Below are positions 47,887 through 57,501 of a stretch of 64,000 nt of DNA, in pieces; the stretch's first letter is position 1, and every line of letters begins with the position of its first letter. The translations under genes and the position numbers were made by a program. The notes below the pieces were generated by a model, which saw only the letters and a list, made by a program, of their open reading frames with translations, was not told where the DNA came from and did not search any database. Source of the DNA: an uncultured Alsobacter sp. (GTDB lineage Bacteria > Pseudomonadota > Alphaproteobacteria > Rhizobiales > Beijerinckiaceae); contig NZ_CAMFHB010000009.1 of NCBI RefSeq assembly GCF_945952055.1, positions 62,001 through 126,000 of the forward strand, written 5' to 3'.

Positions 47887-48687
47887 ATGAAACTTCTGGC
47901 ACGTCGCGCGGTCCTGTGGGCCGCCACCCTGGCTTTCGGCGCCGCGCTCGCCGGTCCCGCGCTGGCGCAGGACAAGATCGTCGTGGGCGCCTACCCGGCC
48001 AACCCGCCGTGGCAGTTCAAGAACGAGAAGGGCGAGTTCGAGGGCTTCGAGATCGAGATGGCGAAGGAGATCGCAAAGCGTCTCAACATCGGCATCGAGT
48101 TCCAGGATTCGGGCTTCCAGGCGCTCTTCGCCGCCACGAGCTCGGGCCGCATCGACATGGCGATGGCCTCGATCACCATCACGCCGGAGCGCCTGAAGAG
48201 CCAGTCCTTCACGCAGGCCCACTATGACAGCGACCTCGGCATCGCTTCGCAGAAGGCCAAGCCCATCAACAGCGCGGAAGAGCTGAAGGGCAAGACCATC
48301 GGCGTGCTGTCGACCTCGACCGGCGACAAGTGGACCAAGGAGAACCAGGCCAAGTACGGCGTGGCCACCATCCGCGGCTACAACCAGCAGACCGAGATGC
48401 TCCTCGACCTCGCCGCCGGCCGCGTCGACGGCGTGGTGAGCGACATCCCGGGCATGGAGTTTTCCTTCGTCAAGATGAAGGACCTCGCGGTCACCGCCCG
48501 CATCAAGACGGGCGAGCAGTACGGCCTGATGATGAAGAAGGGCCATCCGCTCCTCGAGAAGGTCAACACGACCATCACCGCGATGAAGAAGGACGGCACG
48601 CTGGGCGCGATCCACAAGAAGTGGTTCGGCACCGACGCCCCGGCCGACAGCTCGACCATGCAGGAGCGCCCGCTCCCCAAGGAGTGA
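47887..48687 (+). CDS. Amino-acid ABC transporter, periplasmic binding protein
   Basis: This 266-residue type II binding protein (SBP_bac_3) has a signal peptide (residues 1-25, ending PALAQ). It also has VGAYPANPPWQFKNEKGEFE, EIEMAKEIAKRLNI, GRIDMAMASITITPERLKS and LGAIHKKWFG. It is typical of polar or basic amino-acid uptake. R1 copy 3 separates it from the permease gene. No ABC ATPase is encoded with it. Confidence 0.9.
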   Translation: MKLLARRAVLWAATLAFGAALAGPALAQDKIVVGAYPANPPWQFKNEKGEFEGFEIEMAKEIAKRLNIGIEFQDSGFQALFAATSSGRIDMAMASITITPERLKSQSFTQAHYDSDLGIASQKAKPINSAEELKGKTIGVLSTSTGDKWTKENQAKYGVATIRGYNQQTEMLLDLAAGRVDGVVSDIPGMEFSFVKMKDLAVTARIKTGEQYGLMMKKGHPLLEKVNTTITAMKKDGTLGAIHKKWFGTDAPADSSTMQERPLPKE

Positions 48688-48713
48688 GTGCCTCCGCCGC
48701 GCTCTGAGTTTGG

Positions 48714-48825
48714 GCGTCCTTCGACACGGCCGCGTTGCGGCCTGCTCAGGATGAGGAAACTGGTTGTTGTGCTTCAACAACGGGCCTCATCCTGAGCAGC
48801 CGCCTGCGGCGTGTCGAAGGACGCA
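48714..48825. repeat. Palindromic intergenic repeat R1, copy 3
   Basis: This 112-bp copy has GCGTCCTTCGACACGGCCGC at the left and GTGTCGAAGGACGCA at the right, with inner CTCAGGATGAGG and CCTCATCCTGAG around a loop containing TTGTTG and CAACAA. It sits inside a transporter operon between the binding protein and permease genes, where a hairpin could protect the upstream mRNA. Confidence 0.85.
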
Positions 48826-48922
48826 GGCTCATGGTTCAGCTCGGCTTCCCTGACGTGTGCAGGAGTCCCGCCAGGCGGCTCCATCCTTGCATGGTCCGCG
48901 GTGCTTGCCGCCGGAGCCCTCC

Positions 48923-49597
48923 ATGACGCTGCTCGAGACCTTCTTCAATCCCGAGGTGCTGCTCAGCAGCTTCCCGGCGCTCCTGCGCGGCCTCGTGACC
49001 ACGCTGACGCTCGGCATCCTGTCGATCATCTGCGGGACGATCGTCGGGCTCCTCGTCACCCTGTTCCGGCTCTACGGGCCGCGCCCCCTGCGGCTTGCCT
49101 GCGTCGTCTACGTCGACGTGTTTCGCGCCCTGCCCATGCTGGTGGTGCTGATCGTCATCTACTACGCGCTGCCGTTCGTCGGCATCCGCCTGTCGGCCTG
49201 GACCTCGGCGATCATGGGCCTCTCGGTGGTGCTGTCGGCCTATTCGTCCGAGGTGTTCCGCGCCGGCATCGAGGCGGTGCCGAAGGGGCAGTTCGAGGCC
49301 GCCGAGGCGCTGGGGATGCACTTCCCGCTGGTGCTCTACAAGGTCGTGCTGCCGCAGGCGATGAAGATCGTCATCCCGCCGCAGACCAGCAACTTCGTCT
49401 CCATCTTCAAAGACACCTCGCTCGCCTCGGTCGTCGCCCTGCCCGAACTCCTCAAGGAAGCGCAGGACGCGCAGGCGCTCAACGCCAACCCCACGCCGCT
49501 GATCGGCGCCGCGCTGGTGTATCTCGTCCTGCTCTGGCCGCTGGTGCGGCTGGTGGGGTGGCTGGAGACCCGGGCCCAGCAGCAGAAGTCGCGCTGA
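48923..49597 (+). CDS. Amino-acid ABC transporter permease
   Basis: This 224-residue HEQR-type permease has five or six helices and the EAA loop AIEAVPKGQFEAAEALGMHFP before VVLPQAMKIVIPPQTSNFVS. It starts at ATG 48923, 12 bases after CCGGAG begins. It would work with the binding protein at 47887-48687. Family members usually come with a second permease or an ATPase; neither is seen here, so parts must be shared from another locus. Confidence 0.9.
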   Translation: MTLLETFFNPEVLLSSFPALLRGLVTTLTLGILSIICGTIVGLLVTLFRLYGPRPLRLACVVYVDVFRALPMLVVLIVIYYALPFVGIRLSAWTSAIMGLSVVLSAYSSEVFRAGIEAVPKGQFEAAEALGMHFPLVLYKVVLPQAMKIVIPPQTSNFVSIFKDTSLASVVALPELLKEAQDAQALNANPTPLIGAALVYLVLLWPLVRLVGWLETRAQQQKSR

Positions 49598-49798
49598 CGA
49601 TCCTCCCCCTGTGCCATGCATTGCGCCGGTTCAGATCTGCGTGACCGGTATGGCCGTTTCATTGATGCGGCCGGCAGCGCTCACTAGTCTGGGCTCACGT
49701 GAGCCGGCGCACGCCCATGGGGACGCGCGGGTCGGTCCGCACGGCAATGAACCAGAAGGCCGCCGGCCTGAACGGCGGTCATGGGCGAGGAAACGGCA

Positions 49799-50254
49799 AT
49801 GGCCAGGCTCAAGGTCAATGGGCGCGTTCACGACGTGGACGTGCCGGAATCGACGACCCTCCTCTACGTGCTGCGCAACGACATCGGGCTGAACGGTCCG
49901 AAGTTCGGCTGCGGGCTCGACCAGTGCGGCGCCTGCACCGTGACGGTGGGCGGCTCGGCCGCACGCTCCTGCCAGATCACGCTGGCCGACGTGGGCGAGA
50001 AGGAGGTCCTCACCGTCGAGGGGCTCGGCACCATCGACAAGCCGAGCAAGCTGCAGCAGGCCTTCATCGACGAGCAGGCGGCCCAGTGCGGCTACTGCGT
50101 GCCCGGCATGATCATGAAGGCGAAGGCACTGCTCGACTTCGATCCCAAGCCCACCGAGGCCAAGGTCCGCAGCGCCCTGAACGAGAACCTCTGCCGTTGC
50201 GGCGCCCACAACCGCATCGTTCGCGCCGTGCTGCGCGCCTCCAGGGAGGCCTGA
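49799..50254 (+). CDS. iorA: Molybdenum hydroxylase [2Fe-2S] subunit (IorA type)
   Basis: This 151-residue protein carries both iron-sulfur sites. The plant-ferredoxin type is in FGCGLDQCGACTVTV with a later Cys (ARSCQI), and the second is in AQCGYCVPGMIMKAKAL and NLCRCGAHNRIVRAV. It passes electrons from the molybdopterin subunit encoded next. GAGGAAA seven bases upstream fixes the ATG at 49799. Isoquinoline 1-oxidoreductase alpha is the closest named family; aldehyde oxidation is also possible. Confidence 0.9.
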   Translation: MARLKVNGRVHDVDVPESTTLLYVLRNDIGLNGPKFGCGLDQCGACTVTVGGSAARSCQITLADVGEKEVLTVEGLGTIDKPSKLQQAFIDEQAAQCGYCVPGMIMKAKALLDFDPKPTEAKVRSALNENLCRCGAHNRIVRAVLRASREA

Positions 50255-50257
50255 GCC

Positions 50258-52504
50258 ATGAACGACATCACGCTGACCGACGCCGTCTTCGGCGCGCCGT
50301 CCCGCCGTTCCATGCTGAAGGCCGGCGGCTTCATCGCGCTGGGCTTCAGCCTGCTGGGGCCCGAGGCCTTCGCCCAGCAGCAAGGCAATGCCAACCTCCA
50401 GGGCGATCTCAAGCAGTGGCCGAAGATCAGCTCCTGGCTGCGCATCAACGCCGACCAGACGGTGACGCTGCTCGTCGGCAAGGTCGAACTCGGCCAGGGC
50501 ATCCTGACCGCGGTGAGCCAGCTCTGCGCCGACGAACTCGACATCGACATCAAGCGGTTGAAGCTCATCTCCGGCGACACCGCGCTCGTGCCTGATGAGG
50601 GCGTGACGGCAGGGTCCTTCTCCATGCCCAACTGCGGCACCGCGGTGCGGCAGGTCTCGGCCGAAGCCCGCGCGCTCCTGCTGTCGCTGGCCGCCAAGAG
50701 CCTCGGGACCGAGGCCGCGACGCTGAAGGTGGCCGACGGCAAGGTGACCGCGCCCGACGGCAAGTCCGTGACCTACTGGGACCTGGTGAAGGGCCAGGAA
50801 CTCGAGGTGCAGGCCTCCGGCACGGCGGCCATGAAGCCCGCCTCCGAGCGCCGCTACATCGGCAAGCCGTTTGGCCGTGTCGACATCCCGGCCAAGGTCA
50901 CCGGCACGGCGATCTACGTCCATGACTACCGGCCGGCCGGCATGGTGCACGGCCGGGTGGTGCGTCCGCCGGCAGCCCGGGCGAAGCTCGCAGCGATCGA
51001 TGCCGCGGCCGTCGAGTCGATGCCCGGCGTGATCAAGGTCGTGCGCGACGGCAGCTTCCTCGGCGTCGTGGCCAGGCGCGAGGAGCAGGCGCTGGCCGCC
51101 GCCTCGAAGCTCAGCCAAGTGGTGAAGTGGGACGTGGAGACCGGCGGCCCGACCAGCGAGACGATCTACGACTGGCTGCTGGCCACGCCCAGCAAGGACA
51201 CGGTCATCAAGGACCAGAAGCGCAGCGGCGGCCCCGCGCCGGCGGCGACGGTCGAGCAGACCTACAAGCGCCCCTACCAGATGCACGGCACCATCGGGCC
51301 GTCGACGGCCGTCGCCACCTACGATGCCGCGGGGAGCCTGCTCATCCAGACGCACAGCCAGTCGGTGTTCGAGACCGGCACGGCCATCGCCAAGATGTTG
51401 GGCCTGGAGCCCTCGAAGGTCCGCTGCCAGCACATGCAGGGCTCGGGCTGCTACGGCCACAACGGTGCCGACGACGTGGCGGCCGACGCCGCGCTGCTGG
51501 CGCGCGCCGTGCCCGGCACGCCGGTGCGCGTGCAGTGGTCGCGCCGGGACGAGCACAAGTGGGAGCCCTACGGCTCGGCCATGCTGCTCAAGGTGAAGGC
51601 CGACGTGGACGCGGACGGCAACATCCTCGACTGGACCTACGACCTGTGGTCGACCTCGCACGGCGTGCGCCCGTCCGGCCAGGCGGGCAACATGCTGGCG
51701 GCGGGCTACCTCGAGAAGCCCTTCGAGCGCCCGGTGCCGGTCAACGGTGGCCCGCCCAACTACGCGGCGGACCGCAACGCCATCGCCCTCTACGAATTCC
51801 CCGGGCAGAAGGTGACGACGCACTTCATCACGCAGATGCCGGTGCGCGCCTCCTCGACGCGCGGGCTGGGCGCCTACGCCAACGTCTTCGCCATCGAGAG
51901 CTCCATCGACGAGCTCGCGGCGCGGGCCAAGGCCGACCCAGTCGAGTACCGCCTGCGCTACCTGAAGGACCAACGCGGCCGGGACGTGCTGACCAAGGCG
52001 GCCGAGGCTTTCGGCTGGTCGAAGTGGGAGAAGAAGGCCGGCCATGGGCGTGGCATCGCCTTCGCCCGCTACAAGAACCTCGCCGCCTTCACGGCGATCG
52101 CCATGGAGGTCTCGGTCGACCCGTCGGATGGGTCGATCAAGGTGCTGCGGGCCACGATCGCCAACGACTCCGGCGAGATCGTCAACCCGGACGGCATCGC
52201 CAACCAGCTCGAGGGCGGCTTGATCCAGTCGCTCTCCTGGTCGCTCAAGGAGGCGGTGAAGTTCGACGGCGAGGGCATCCGCAGCAGCGACTGGGAAGCC
52301 TATCCGATCCTTACGTTCGAGGAGGTCCCGCACGTCGACATCGTGCACATCGACCGGCCCAACGCGCCGTTCCTCGGCACCGGCGAAGCCTCCCAGGGGC
52401 CCACGGCGGCGGCGCTCGCCAACGCGATCTTCGACGCCTGCGGCGTGCGCTTCCGCGACCTGCCGTTCACGCCGGACCGCATCAAGGCGGGTCTGCCGGC
52501 CTGA
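50258..52504 (+). CDS. iorB: Molybdopterin hydroxylase large subunit (IorB type), Tat-exported
   Basis: This 748-residue member of the xanthine dehydrogenase/aldehyde oxidase family has a twin-arginine signal (SRRSMLKAGGFIALGFSLL, cut near PEAFAQ), so it works in the periplasm. It has the duplicated IorB layout, with GKVELGQGILTAVSQLCADEL, PVRVQWSRRDEHKWEPYG and the C-terminal catalytic-Glu region GTGEASQGPTAAALANAIF. It hydroxylates an N-heterocycle or aldehyde with water as oxygen donor. No FAD subunit is present, typical for Ior-like enzymes that use cytochrome or quinone acceptors. It lies three bases after iorA. Confidence 0.88.
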   Translation: MNDITLTDAVFGAPSRRSMLKAGGFIALGFSLLGPEAFAQQQGNANLQGDLKQWPKISSWLRINADQTVTLLVGKVELGQGILTAVSQLCADELDIDIKRLKLISGDTALVPDEGVTAGSFSMPNCGTAVRQVSAEARALLLSLAAKSLGTEAATLKVADGKVTAPDGKSVTYWDLVKGQELEVQASGTAAMKPASERRYIGKPFGRVDIPAKVTGTAIYVHDYRPAGMVHGRVVRPPAARAKLAAIDAAAVESMPGVIKVVRDGSFLGVVARREEQALAAASKLSQVVKWDVETGGPTSETIYDWLLATPSKDTVIKDQKRSGGPAPAATVEQTYKRPYQMHGTIGPSTAVATYDAAGSLLIQTHSQSVFETGTAIAKMLGLEPSKVRCQHMQGSGCYGHNGADDVAADAALLARAVPGTPVRVQWSRRDEHKWEPYGSAMLLKVKADVDADGNILDWTYDLWSTSHGVRPSGQAGNMLAAGYLEKPFERPVPVNGGPPNYAADRNAIALYEFPGQKVTTHFITQMPVRASSTRGLGAYANVFAIESSIDELAARAKADPVEYRLRYLKDQRGRDVLTKAAEAFGWSKWEKKAGHGRGIAFARYKNLAAFTAIAMEVSVDPSDGSIKVLRATIANDSGEIVNPDGIANQLEGGLIQSLSWSLKEAVKFDGEGIRSSDWEAYPILTFEEVPHVDIVHIDRPNAPFLGTGEASQGPTAAALANAIFDACGVRFRDLPFTPDRIKAGLPA

Positions 52505-52517
52505 CGGACTGCAACAC

Positions 52518-52556
52518 GGGGAGCCGGGCCCTCGGTCCGGCTCTCCATTGTTTTTC
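52518..52556 (+). terminator. Rho-independent terminator after iorB
   Basis: GAGCCGG (52521-52527) and CCGGCTC (52537-52543) form a stem within a longer imperfect stem, followed by TTGTTTTT. This is the clearest intrinsic terminator in the middle of the window and closes the iorAB operon 14 bases after the stop. Confidence 0.75.
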
Positions 52557-52570
52557 TGATACCCTCCGAG

Positions 52571-52656
52571 CGTCATGCCCGGGCTTGGCCCGGGCACCCA
52601 CGACTTGCGCTGCTGGGCCGAAGTCGTGGATGGCCGGGCCGAGCCCGGCCAGGACG
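52571..52656. repeat. Palindromic intergenic repeat R2, copy 4
   Basis: This 86-bp copy has a left arm CGTCATGCCCGGGCTTGGCC and a right arm ending GAGCCCGGCCAGGACG. The right arm is the reverse complement of copy 3's left arm, so copies 3 and 4 are opposed. It sits between the iorB terminator and the bchE operator. Confidence 0.85.
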
Positions 52657-52748
52657 ACGGAGAGGGTGAGCAAAGCGACTGCCCACCTTTGAGGCGCTCG
52701 CACCACCGCAGGCTGCCCCTCTCATCGTCAACGCAGTATGTCGTTGAT

Positions 52749-52772
52749 GTGTGTCAATGCAAGTTGACACAC
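52749..52772. promoter_or_regulatory. PpsR/CrtJ operator upstream of bchE
   Basis: GTGTGTCAA and TTGACACAC form a perfect 9-bp dyad with a six-base centre. It contains TGT-N12-ACA (TGTCA-N8-TGACA), the exact consensus for the photosynthesis repressor PpsR (CrtJ). It ends 44 bp before the bchE start and also contains a TTGACA -35-like element. It would repress bchE under oxygen and light. Confidence 0.8.
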
Positions 52773-52816
52773 GCGGGTGTCCGCTGGGCCATTCTCCTCC
52801 GGCCCAGGTGCACCCC

Positions 52817-54481
52817 ATGCGCATCCTCTTCATTCACCCGAACTACCGCTCCGGCGGAGCCGAGATCGCCGGGGCCTGGCCGCCGGCGTGGGTCGCGTAC
52901 CTCACGGGTTCGCTGAAGAACGCGGGCTTCACCGACGTCAGCTTCATCGACGCCATGACCAACGGCATCGAGGAGGATCGCCTGCGCGAGATGATCGCGG
53001 CGGCGAACCCCGACGTGGTCGGCACGACGGCGATCACGCCGTCGATCTACAAGGCCGAGCGGGTGCTGCAGATCGCCAAGGAGATCAAGCCGGACGTCGT
53101 GACGGTGCTCGGCGGCGTGCACGCGACCTTCATGTACAAGCAGGTGCTGGCCGAGGCGCCCTGGATCGACGCCATCGTGCGCGGCGAGGGCGAGGAGATC
53201 ATGACCGAGCTCGCCCGCTGCATCGACGACGGGCGCTGGCCCCGGGATCGCCAGTCCATCAAGGGGCTCGCCTTCATCGAGGACGGCAAGGTGATGGCCA
53301 CGCAGGCCGCGCCCACCGTCAAGAACCTCGACGCGATCTCGCCCGACTGGAGCGTGCTCGACTGGTCCAAGTACATCTACATCCCGCTGGGCGTGAGGGT
53401 CGCGATCCCGAACATGGCGCGCGGCTGCCCCTTCACCTGCTCGTTCTGCAGCCAGTGGAAGTTCTGGCGCGACTACCGCATCCGCGACCCCAAGAAGGTG
53501 GTCGACGAGATCGAGGCGCTGAAGCGCGACCACGACGTGGGCTTCTTCATCCTCGCGGACGAGGAGCCGACCATCAACAAGAAGAAGTTCGTCGCCTTCT
53601 GCGAAGAGCTGATCAAGCGCGAGGTCAACATCCTGTGGGGCATCAACACCCGCGTCACCGACATCCTGCGTGACGAGGACCTGCTGCCCTTCTATCGCAA
53701 GGCCGGTCTCATCCACGTCTCGCTGGGCACCGAGGCCGCCGCGCAGCTGAAGCTCGACCTGTTCAACAAGGAGACGACGATCGCCCAGAACAAGCGGGCG
53801 GTGGAACTGCTGCGCAACGCCGGCATCGTCGTCGAAGCCCAGTTCATCGTCGGCCTCGAGAACGAGACGGCAGAGACGCTGGAAGAGACCTACAAGATGG
53901 CCTGCGACTGGAAGCCGGACCTGGCCAACTGGTCGATGTACACGCCCTGGCCGTTCTCCGACCTGTTCAACGACCTGGGCGACAAGGTCGAGATCTTCGA
54001 CTTCGAGAAGTACAATTTCGTCACGCCGATCATCAAGCCCGAGGCGATGGACCGCGGCGAACTGCTCGACCGGGTGATGAACAACTACCGCCGCTTCTAT
54101 ATGAAGAAGGCGCTGTTCTCCTATCCCTGGGCCGGCAGCGGCGAGCGGCGACGCTATCTGCTGGGCTGCCTCAAGGCGTTCCTCAAGGCGGGCTTCGAAC
54201 GCAAGTTCTACGACCTCGGCAAGGTCGACTACTGGGGCCCGCAGTCGCGCAAGAAGGTCGACTTCCACTTCGACAAGACGCGGACGAGGCCGGACCCCGA
54301 CAAGGTCGAGTGGCAGACCACCCACAACCGCAAGCCCAAGCCGGCCCAGTCGCCGGAACAGCTCATGGCCTGCGGCGGCAGCCACGAGCAGATGGAGGAC
54401 GACGCGCCTCCGCCGCGCCCGGGACTGCGCGTGCCGATCGTGCACGCGTCGCGCGGCGGAGACGACCGGCCACAGGCCTGA
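52817..54481 (+). CDS. bchE: Mg-protoporphyrin IX monomethyl ester anaerobic oxidative cyclase
   Basis: This 554-residue B12-binding radical-SAM enzyme builds ring E of bacteriochlorophyll without oxygen. The N-terminal cobalamin domain opens [19 protein letters not shown]. The radical-SAM cluster cysteines are C204, C208 and C211 in [13 protein letters not shown], followed by [16 protein letters not shown] and [10 protein letters not shown]. The C-terminal tail is charged and Pro-rich. The ATG at 52817 is preferred because longer frames run through the PpsR operator. bchJ follows after 39 bp. Confidence 0.93.
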   Translation: MRILFIHPNYRSGGAEIAGAWPPAWVAYLTGSLKNAGFTDVSFIDAMTNGIEEDRLREMIAAANPDVVGTTAITPSIYKAERVLQIAKEIKPDVVTVLGGVHATFMYKQVLAEAPWIDAIVRGEGEEIMTELARCIDDGRWPRDRQSIKGLAFIEDGKVMATQAAPTVKNLDAISPDWSVLDWSKYIYIPLGVRVAIPNMARGCPFTCSFCSQWKFWRDYRIRDPKKVVDEIEALKRDHDVGFFILADEEPTINKKKFVAFCEELIKREVNILWGINTRVTDILRDEDLLPFYRKAGLIHVSLGTEAAAQLKLDLFNKETTIAQNKRAVELLRNAGIVVEAQFIVGLENETAETLEETYKMACDWKPDLANWSMYTPWPFSDLFNDLGDKVEIFDFEKYNFVTPIIKPEAMDRGELLDRVMNNYRRFYMKKALFSYPWAGSGERRRYLLGCLKAFLKAGFERKFYDLGKVDYWGPQSRKKVDFHFDKTRTRPDPDKVEWQTTHNRKPKPAQSPEQLMACGGSHEQMEDDAPPPRPGLRVPIVHASRGGDDRPQA

Positions 54482-54520
54482 TCGGGGGCGTCACGGCCGC
54501 GCCTGCCGGGAGACTGCGTC

Positions 54521-55138
54521 ATGAACAAGCCGCTGCGACACCACGAGACGCGGCCTCGGACCGGCCGCATCGGCCCGAACGCGGTGACGCGGGTCGCCGA
54601 AGCCCTGGCCGGCGACCCGGACCTGCGCCTCGCCGTGTTCCGCCGGGCGGGCTGCCTGCGCCATCTCGCCGCGCCGCCGACCGCCATGGTGGACGAGCAC
54701 GACGTCGCGGCCCTGCACGAGGCGCTCCACGTCCTTGCGGGAGAGGAGCGCGCGGCAGCGATCTCGCGGGAAGCCGGACGCCTGACCGCGGACTATCTGC
54801 TGGCCAACCGGATCCCGCGGGCCGCGCAGTGGATCCTCCGGCGCCTTCCCCGCCGGCTGGCCCTGCGCATTCTCGCCCGCGCGGTCGCACGCCATGCCTG
54901 GACCTTCGCGGGCAGCGGGGTCTTCACCTACGCGTTCGAGCCCGACCTCGTGCTGCAGATCGAGAACTCTCCGGTCGCCAGGCTCGTGACGACGCACGCC
55001 CCCGCCTGCACCTACTACGCCGCCGTTTTCGAGGGCTTGTTCGCCGGAGCAATCGGCATGGCGGCACGTGTCACGGAAACGCACTGCGAGGCCTGCGGCC
55101 ATGGGTCGTGCCGGTTTATACTGACAACCGTAGGTTAG
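54521..55138 (+). CDS. bchJ: BchJ, V4R-domain bacteriochlorophyll synthesis protein
   Basis: This 205-residue protein has a helical N-terminal region and a C-terminal V4R (4-vinyl reductase) domain ending HCEACGHGSCRFILTTV, with three conserved cysteines. BchJ was once named 4-vinyl protochlorophyllide reductase, but in Rhodobacter it is thought to act as a porphyrin-handling helper rather than the reductase. The bchE-bchJ order is typical of purple bacteria. No other photosynthesis gene is seen in the window. Confidence 0.88.
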   Translation: MNKPLRHHETRPRTGRIGPNAVTRVAEALAGDPDLRLAVFRRAGCLRHLAAPPTAMVDEHDVAALHEALHVLAGEERAAAISREAGRLTADYLLANRIPRAAQWILRRLPRRLALRILARAVARHAWTFAGSGVFTYAFEPDLVLQIENSPVARLVTTHAPACTYYAAVFEGLFAGAIGMAARVTETHCEACGHGSCRFILTTVG

Positions 55139-55167
55139 AATCTAATTCAGGATTTTCCGCCATAACT

Positions 55168-55197
55168 CGTCGCGAAGTATAGCGACGGGTCCGTTTT
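55168..55197 (+). terminator. Candidate terminator after bchJ
   Basis: CGTCGC (55168-55173) and GCGACG (55182-55187) form a 6-bp stem with an eight-base AT-rich loop, followed by GGTCCGTTTT. It is short but placed as expected, 30 bp after bchJ, in an AT-rich stretch. Confidence 0.4.
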
Positions 55198-55240
55198 GGA
55201 AAATATCAAAAACAATCTACCTAAGAATACAGGAAGCGCC

Positions 55241-55558
55241 TTGCCGTTTGCGGCGGCGCTCACGCTCACCTGCGTGCTGGCCACCGCCACGGCCGCCCTG
55301 GGCCTGACGCCATCGGAGGACGACCCGGTCGCCGTGATCGGCCTGTCCTCCGGGCAGGCGGACCTGGTCCGCGCCGTCGCGCAGGCGGGCGGATCGCTGG
55401 TGCGCACCGTCGGCGACAACGTCGCCGTGGCCCTGCCCGGCGGTCCCGATTTCGTGTCCCGTCTCCATGGCCAGGGCTACTGGCTGGTCGTCGATGCCGG
55501 GGCGTTCCCGGGGTGTTCCGTGGTGGCTCCATCAAGCCGAGGTCAAGATGTCCGATAG
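55241..55558 (+). CDS. Small membrane-anchored protein of unknown function
   Basis: The 105-residue product has one N-terminal hydrophobic helix ([19 protein letters not shown]). A small extracytoplasmic domain follows with [37 protein letters not shown] and a single Cys near the end (AFPGCSV). TTG 55241 is preferred because AGGAAG lies five bases upstream; TTG 55196 has a T-rich leader and no signal. It overlaps the chemoreceptor start by 11 bp, so the two are coupled and may act together. No family was recognised. Confidence 0.6.
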   Translation: MPFAAALTLTCVLATATAALGLTPSEDDPVAVIGLSSGQADLVRAVAQAGGSLVRTVGDNVAVALPGGPDFVSRLHGQGYWLVVDAGAFPGCSVVAPSSRGQDVR

Positions 55559-57440
55559 CACTCTCGAACAGCTGCGCCGGAAATTCGCCGGCCCCATGGT
55601 GGCGCTCATCTGGGTGGCGGCCATCGTGGCGGGCGTCGTGGCAACCCTCCTGGGCCGGTCTCCGGTCATGATCGCCACGGTCGCCATCGGCCTCGCCGTG
55701 CTGGCCACGGTCTTCTGGCGGATGTCGCCGACGGGAGACGCGACGCGCTGGACCTCGACCGTCGTCCTGCTCGCGCAGGTGGCCCTCCTCGTCCTGGCGG
55801 CGGAGGGAACGCACCTCCAGCCCGACATGCACATGGCCTTCTTCGCCGCCCTGGCGGTCGCCGCGGGATGGTGCTGCCCGCCCTCGATCGTGCTCGGCAC
55901 GGTCTTCGTCGCGGTTCACCACCTCGTCCTGAACTTCGCCTATCCGGCCGCGGTCTTCCCGGACGGGGCCGACTTCGGCCGTGTGGTGATCCACGCCGTC
56001 ATCCTGCTCATCGAGGCAGGAGCGCTGATCATGCTGTGCTGGAACCTCGGAAAGGCGTTCGCCAGCATGGACGCCGATGCGAGCCGCGTGCAGGCGGCGC
56101 TCGCAGCCCGCGAGGCCGCCGAAGCCGAGCGGCTGACGATGAGCAGCCAGGTCGATACCACCCGCGCCCAGACCGAGGACAAGGTGCTGGGCACCGTCGG
56201 CGCCATCGTCGCCGCCGCGAAGGCCGGCGACTTCACGGTCCGGCCCGAGATCCCCCCGGAGCTCGGCCGGTTGGGCACCCTGGTCCAGGGTCTCAACGAG
56301 ATGACGACGTCCATCGACAGCGCCAACACCGAGTTCCTGCGCGTCCTGAACGCGCTCAGCGAGGGCGACCTCACCCAGGAGATCAAGACGGCCTATCCCG
56401 GCCGCTTCGGCGAGTTGCGCGATGCCGTGAACCACACGATCGAGCGCCTGTCGACCACGATGTCCTCGATCCAGGGCACGACCCGGGACGTCGCCGTGTC
56501 GGCCCGGCAGATCCGGGCCGGAGCCGACGATCTCTCGGGCCGCACCGAGGAGCAGGCGTCCTCGCTCGAGGAGACCGCCGCCACGACCGAGCAGCTGGCG
56601 GCGTCCGTGAAGGCGTCCGCCGCATCGTCCCGCCAGGCCGTCGACCTCGCCGAGGAAGCGATGAAGGTGGCGCAGGACGGCGGTGCGATCGTCACGCAGG
56701 CGGTCGACGCGATGACCCGGATCGAGCAGGCCTCGCAGAAGATCACGGACATTACCTCCGTCATCGACGACATCGCGTTCCAGACCAACCTCCTCGCCCT
56801 CAACGCCGCCGTCGAGGCGGCGCGGGCCGGCGAAGCCGGCAAGGGGTTCGCGGTCGTGGCGTCGGAGGTCCGCACTCTCGCCCAGCGGTCGTCCGACGCG
56901 GCCAAGGACATCTCGGCGCTGATCGGCTCGTCGACCCAGGAGGTCGGAGAGGGCGTGAAGCTCGTGCGGTCCGCCGGCGAGGCGCTGGGCAAGATCGTCG
57001 GCGCATCGCAGCGGGTGGCCGACACCGTGACCGAGATCTCGACCGCCTCGGCCGAGCAGGCCAACGGCATCGACGAAATGAGCCAGGCCGTCGCCCACAT
57101 GGACGACATGACCCAGCAGAACGCCGCGCTGGCCGAGGAAAGCGCGGCCTCCGCCGGGGCCATGGAGTCGCAGATCCAGCACCTGGACTCCCTGGTCGCG
57201 AGTTTCCGGACACGCTACGCCGCGCCCGTGAACCGCGCCGTCGCCCCGACCAGCGAGCCGGACCGGCTGCGCAAGCTGGCCAGCGAGGCCTTCAGCGCGG
57301 CGCGCCCCGGCGCCGCCGCGCCGCCGGCCGCCAAGGTCGCCGCAACCAGGCCCTCGCCGCCCCGGTCCTCGGCCCCCAAGCCGGGCCCGGCCCGCGCCGC
57401 GGCGGGCGGGCGGCCGCAAGGCGGCTGGGACGAGTTCTGA
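55548..57440 (+). CDS. Methyl-accepting chemotaxis protein with multi-helix membrane sensor
   Basis: This 630-residue receptor lacks a large periplasmic domain. Residues about 15-185 form five or six helices with the conserved [15 protein letters not shown] and [17 protein letters not shown], a sensor seen in many alphaproteobacterial receptors. Two HAMP-like segments and the signalling tip [19 protein letters not shown] follow. It ends GGWDEF, a W-x-x-F tail like the CheR/CheB tether. It starts at ATG 55548 inside the end of the preceding small gene. Confidence 0.9.
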   Translation: MSDSTLEQLRRKFAGPMVALIWVAAIVAGVVATLLGRSPVMIATVAIGLAVLATVFWRMSPTGDATRWTSTVVLLAQVALLVLAAEGTHLQPDMHMAFFAALAVAAGWCCPPSIVLGTVFVAVHHLVLNFAYPAAVFPDGADFGRVVIHAVILLIEAGALIMLCWNLGKAFASMDADASRVQAALAAREAAEAERLTMSSQVDTTRAQTEDKVLGTVGAIVAAAKAGDFTVRPEIPPELGRLGTLVQGLNEMTTSIDSANTEFLRVLNALSEGDLTQEIKTAYPGRFGELRDAVNHTIERLSTTMSSIQGTTRDVAVSARQIRAGADDLSGRTEEQASSLEETAATTEQLAASVKASAASSRQAVDLAEEAMKVAQDGGAIVTQAVDAMTRIEQASQKITDITSVIDDIAFQTNLLALNAAVEAARAGEAGKGFAVVASEVRTLAQRSSDAAKDISALIGSSTQEVGEGVKLVRSAGEALGKIVGASQRVADTVTEISTASAEQANGIDEMSQAVAHMDDMTQQNAALAEESAASAGAMESQIQHLDSLVASFRTRYAAPVNRAVAPTSEPDRLRKLASEAFSAARPGAAAPPAAKVAATRPSPPRSSAPKPGPARAAAGGRPQGGWDEF

Positions 57441-57477
57441 CGCGAACCCGGAACGGCCTCCCGCAGCGGACGTTGAG

Positions 57478-57499
57478 CGGCTCCACGACCGTGGAGCCG
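57478..57499 (+). promoter_or_regulatory. Hairpin covering the ribosome-binding site of the hydrolase gene
   Basis: CGGCTCCAC and GTGGAGCCG form a perfect 9-bp stem with a four-base loop, ending two bases before the ATG at 57502. The only Shine-Dalgarno-like GGAG is in the right arm, so the hairpin would hide it. It may instead act as a terminator for the upstream receptor gene, though no T-run is present. Confidence 0.5.
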
Positions 57500-57501
57500 T
57501 C

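Noticed and set aside
52751-52816. A longer N-terminus for BchE
   Set aside because: It would make the PpsR operator coding, and BchE homologues begin at MRILFIHPN.
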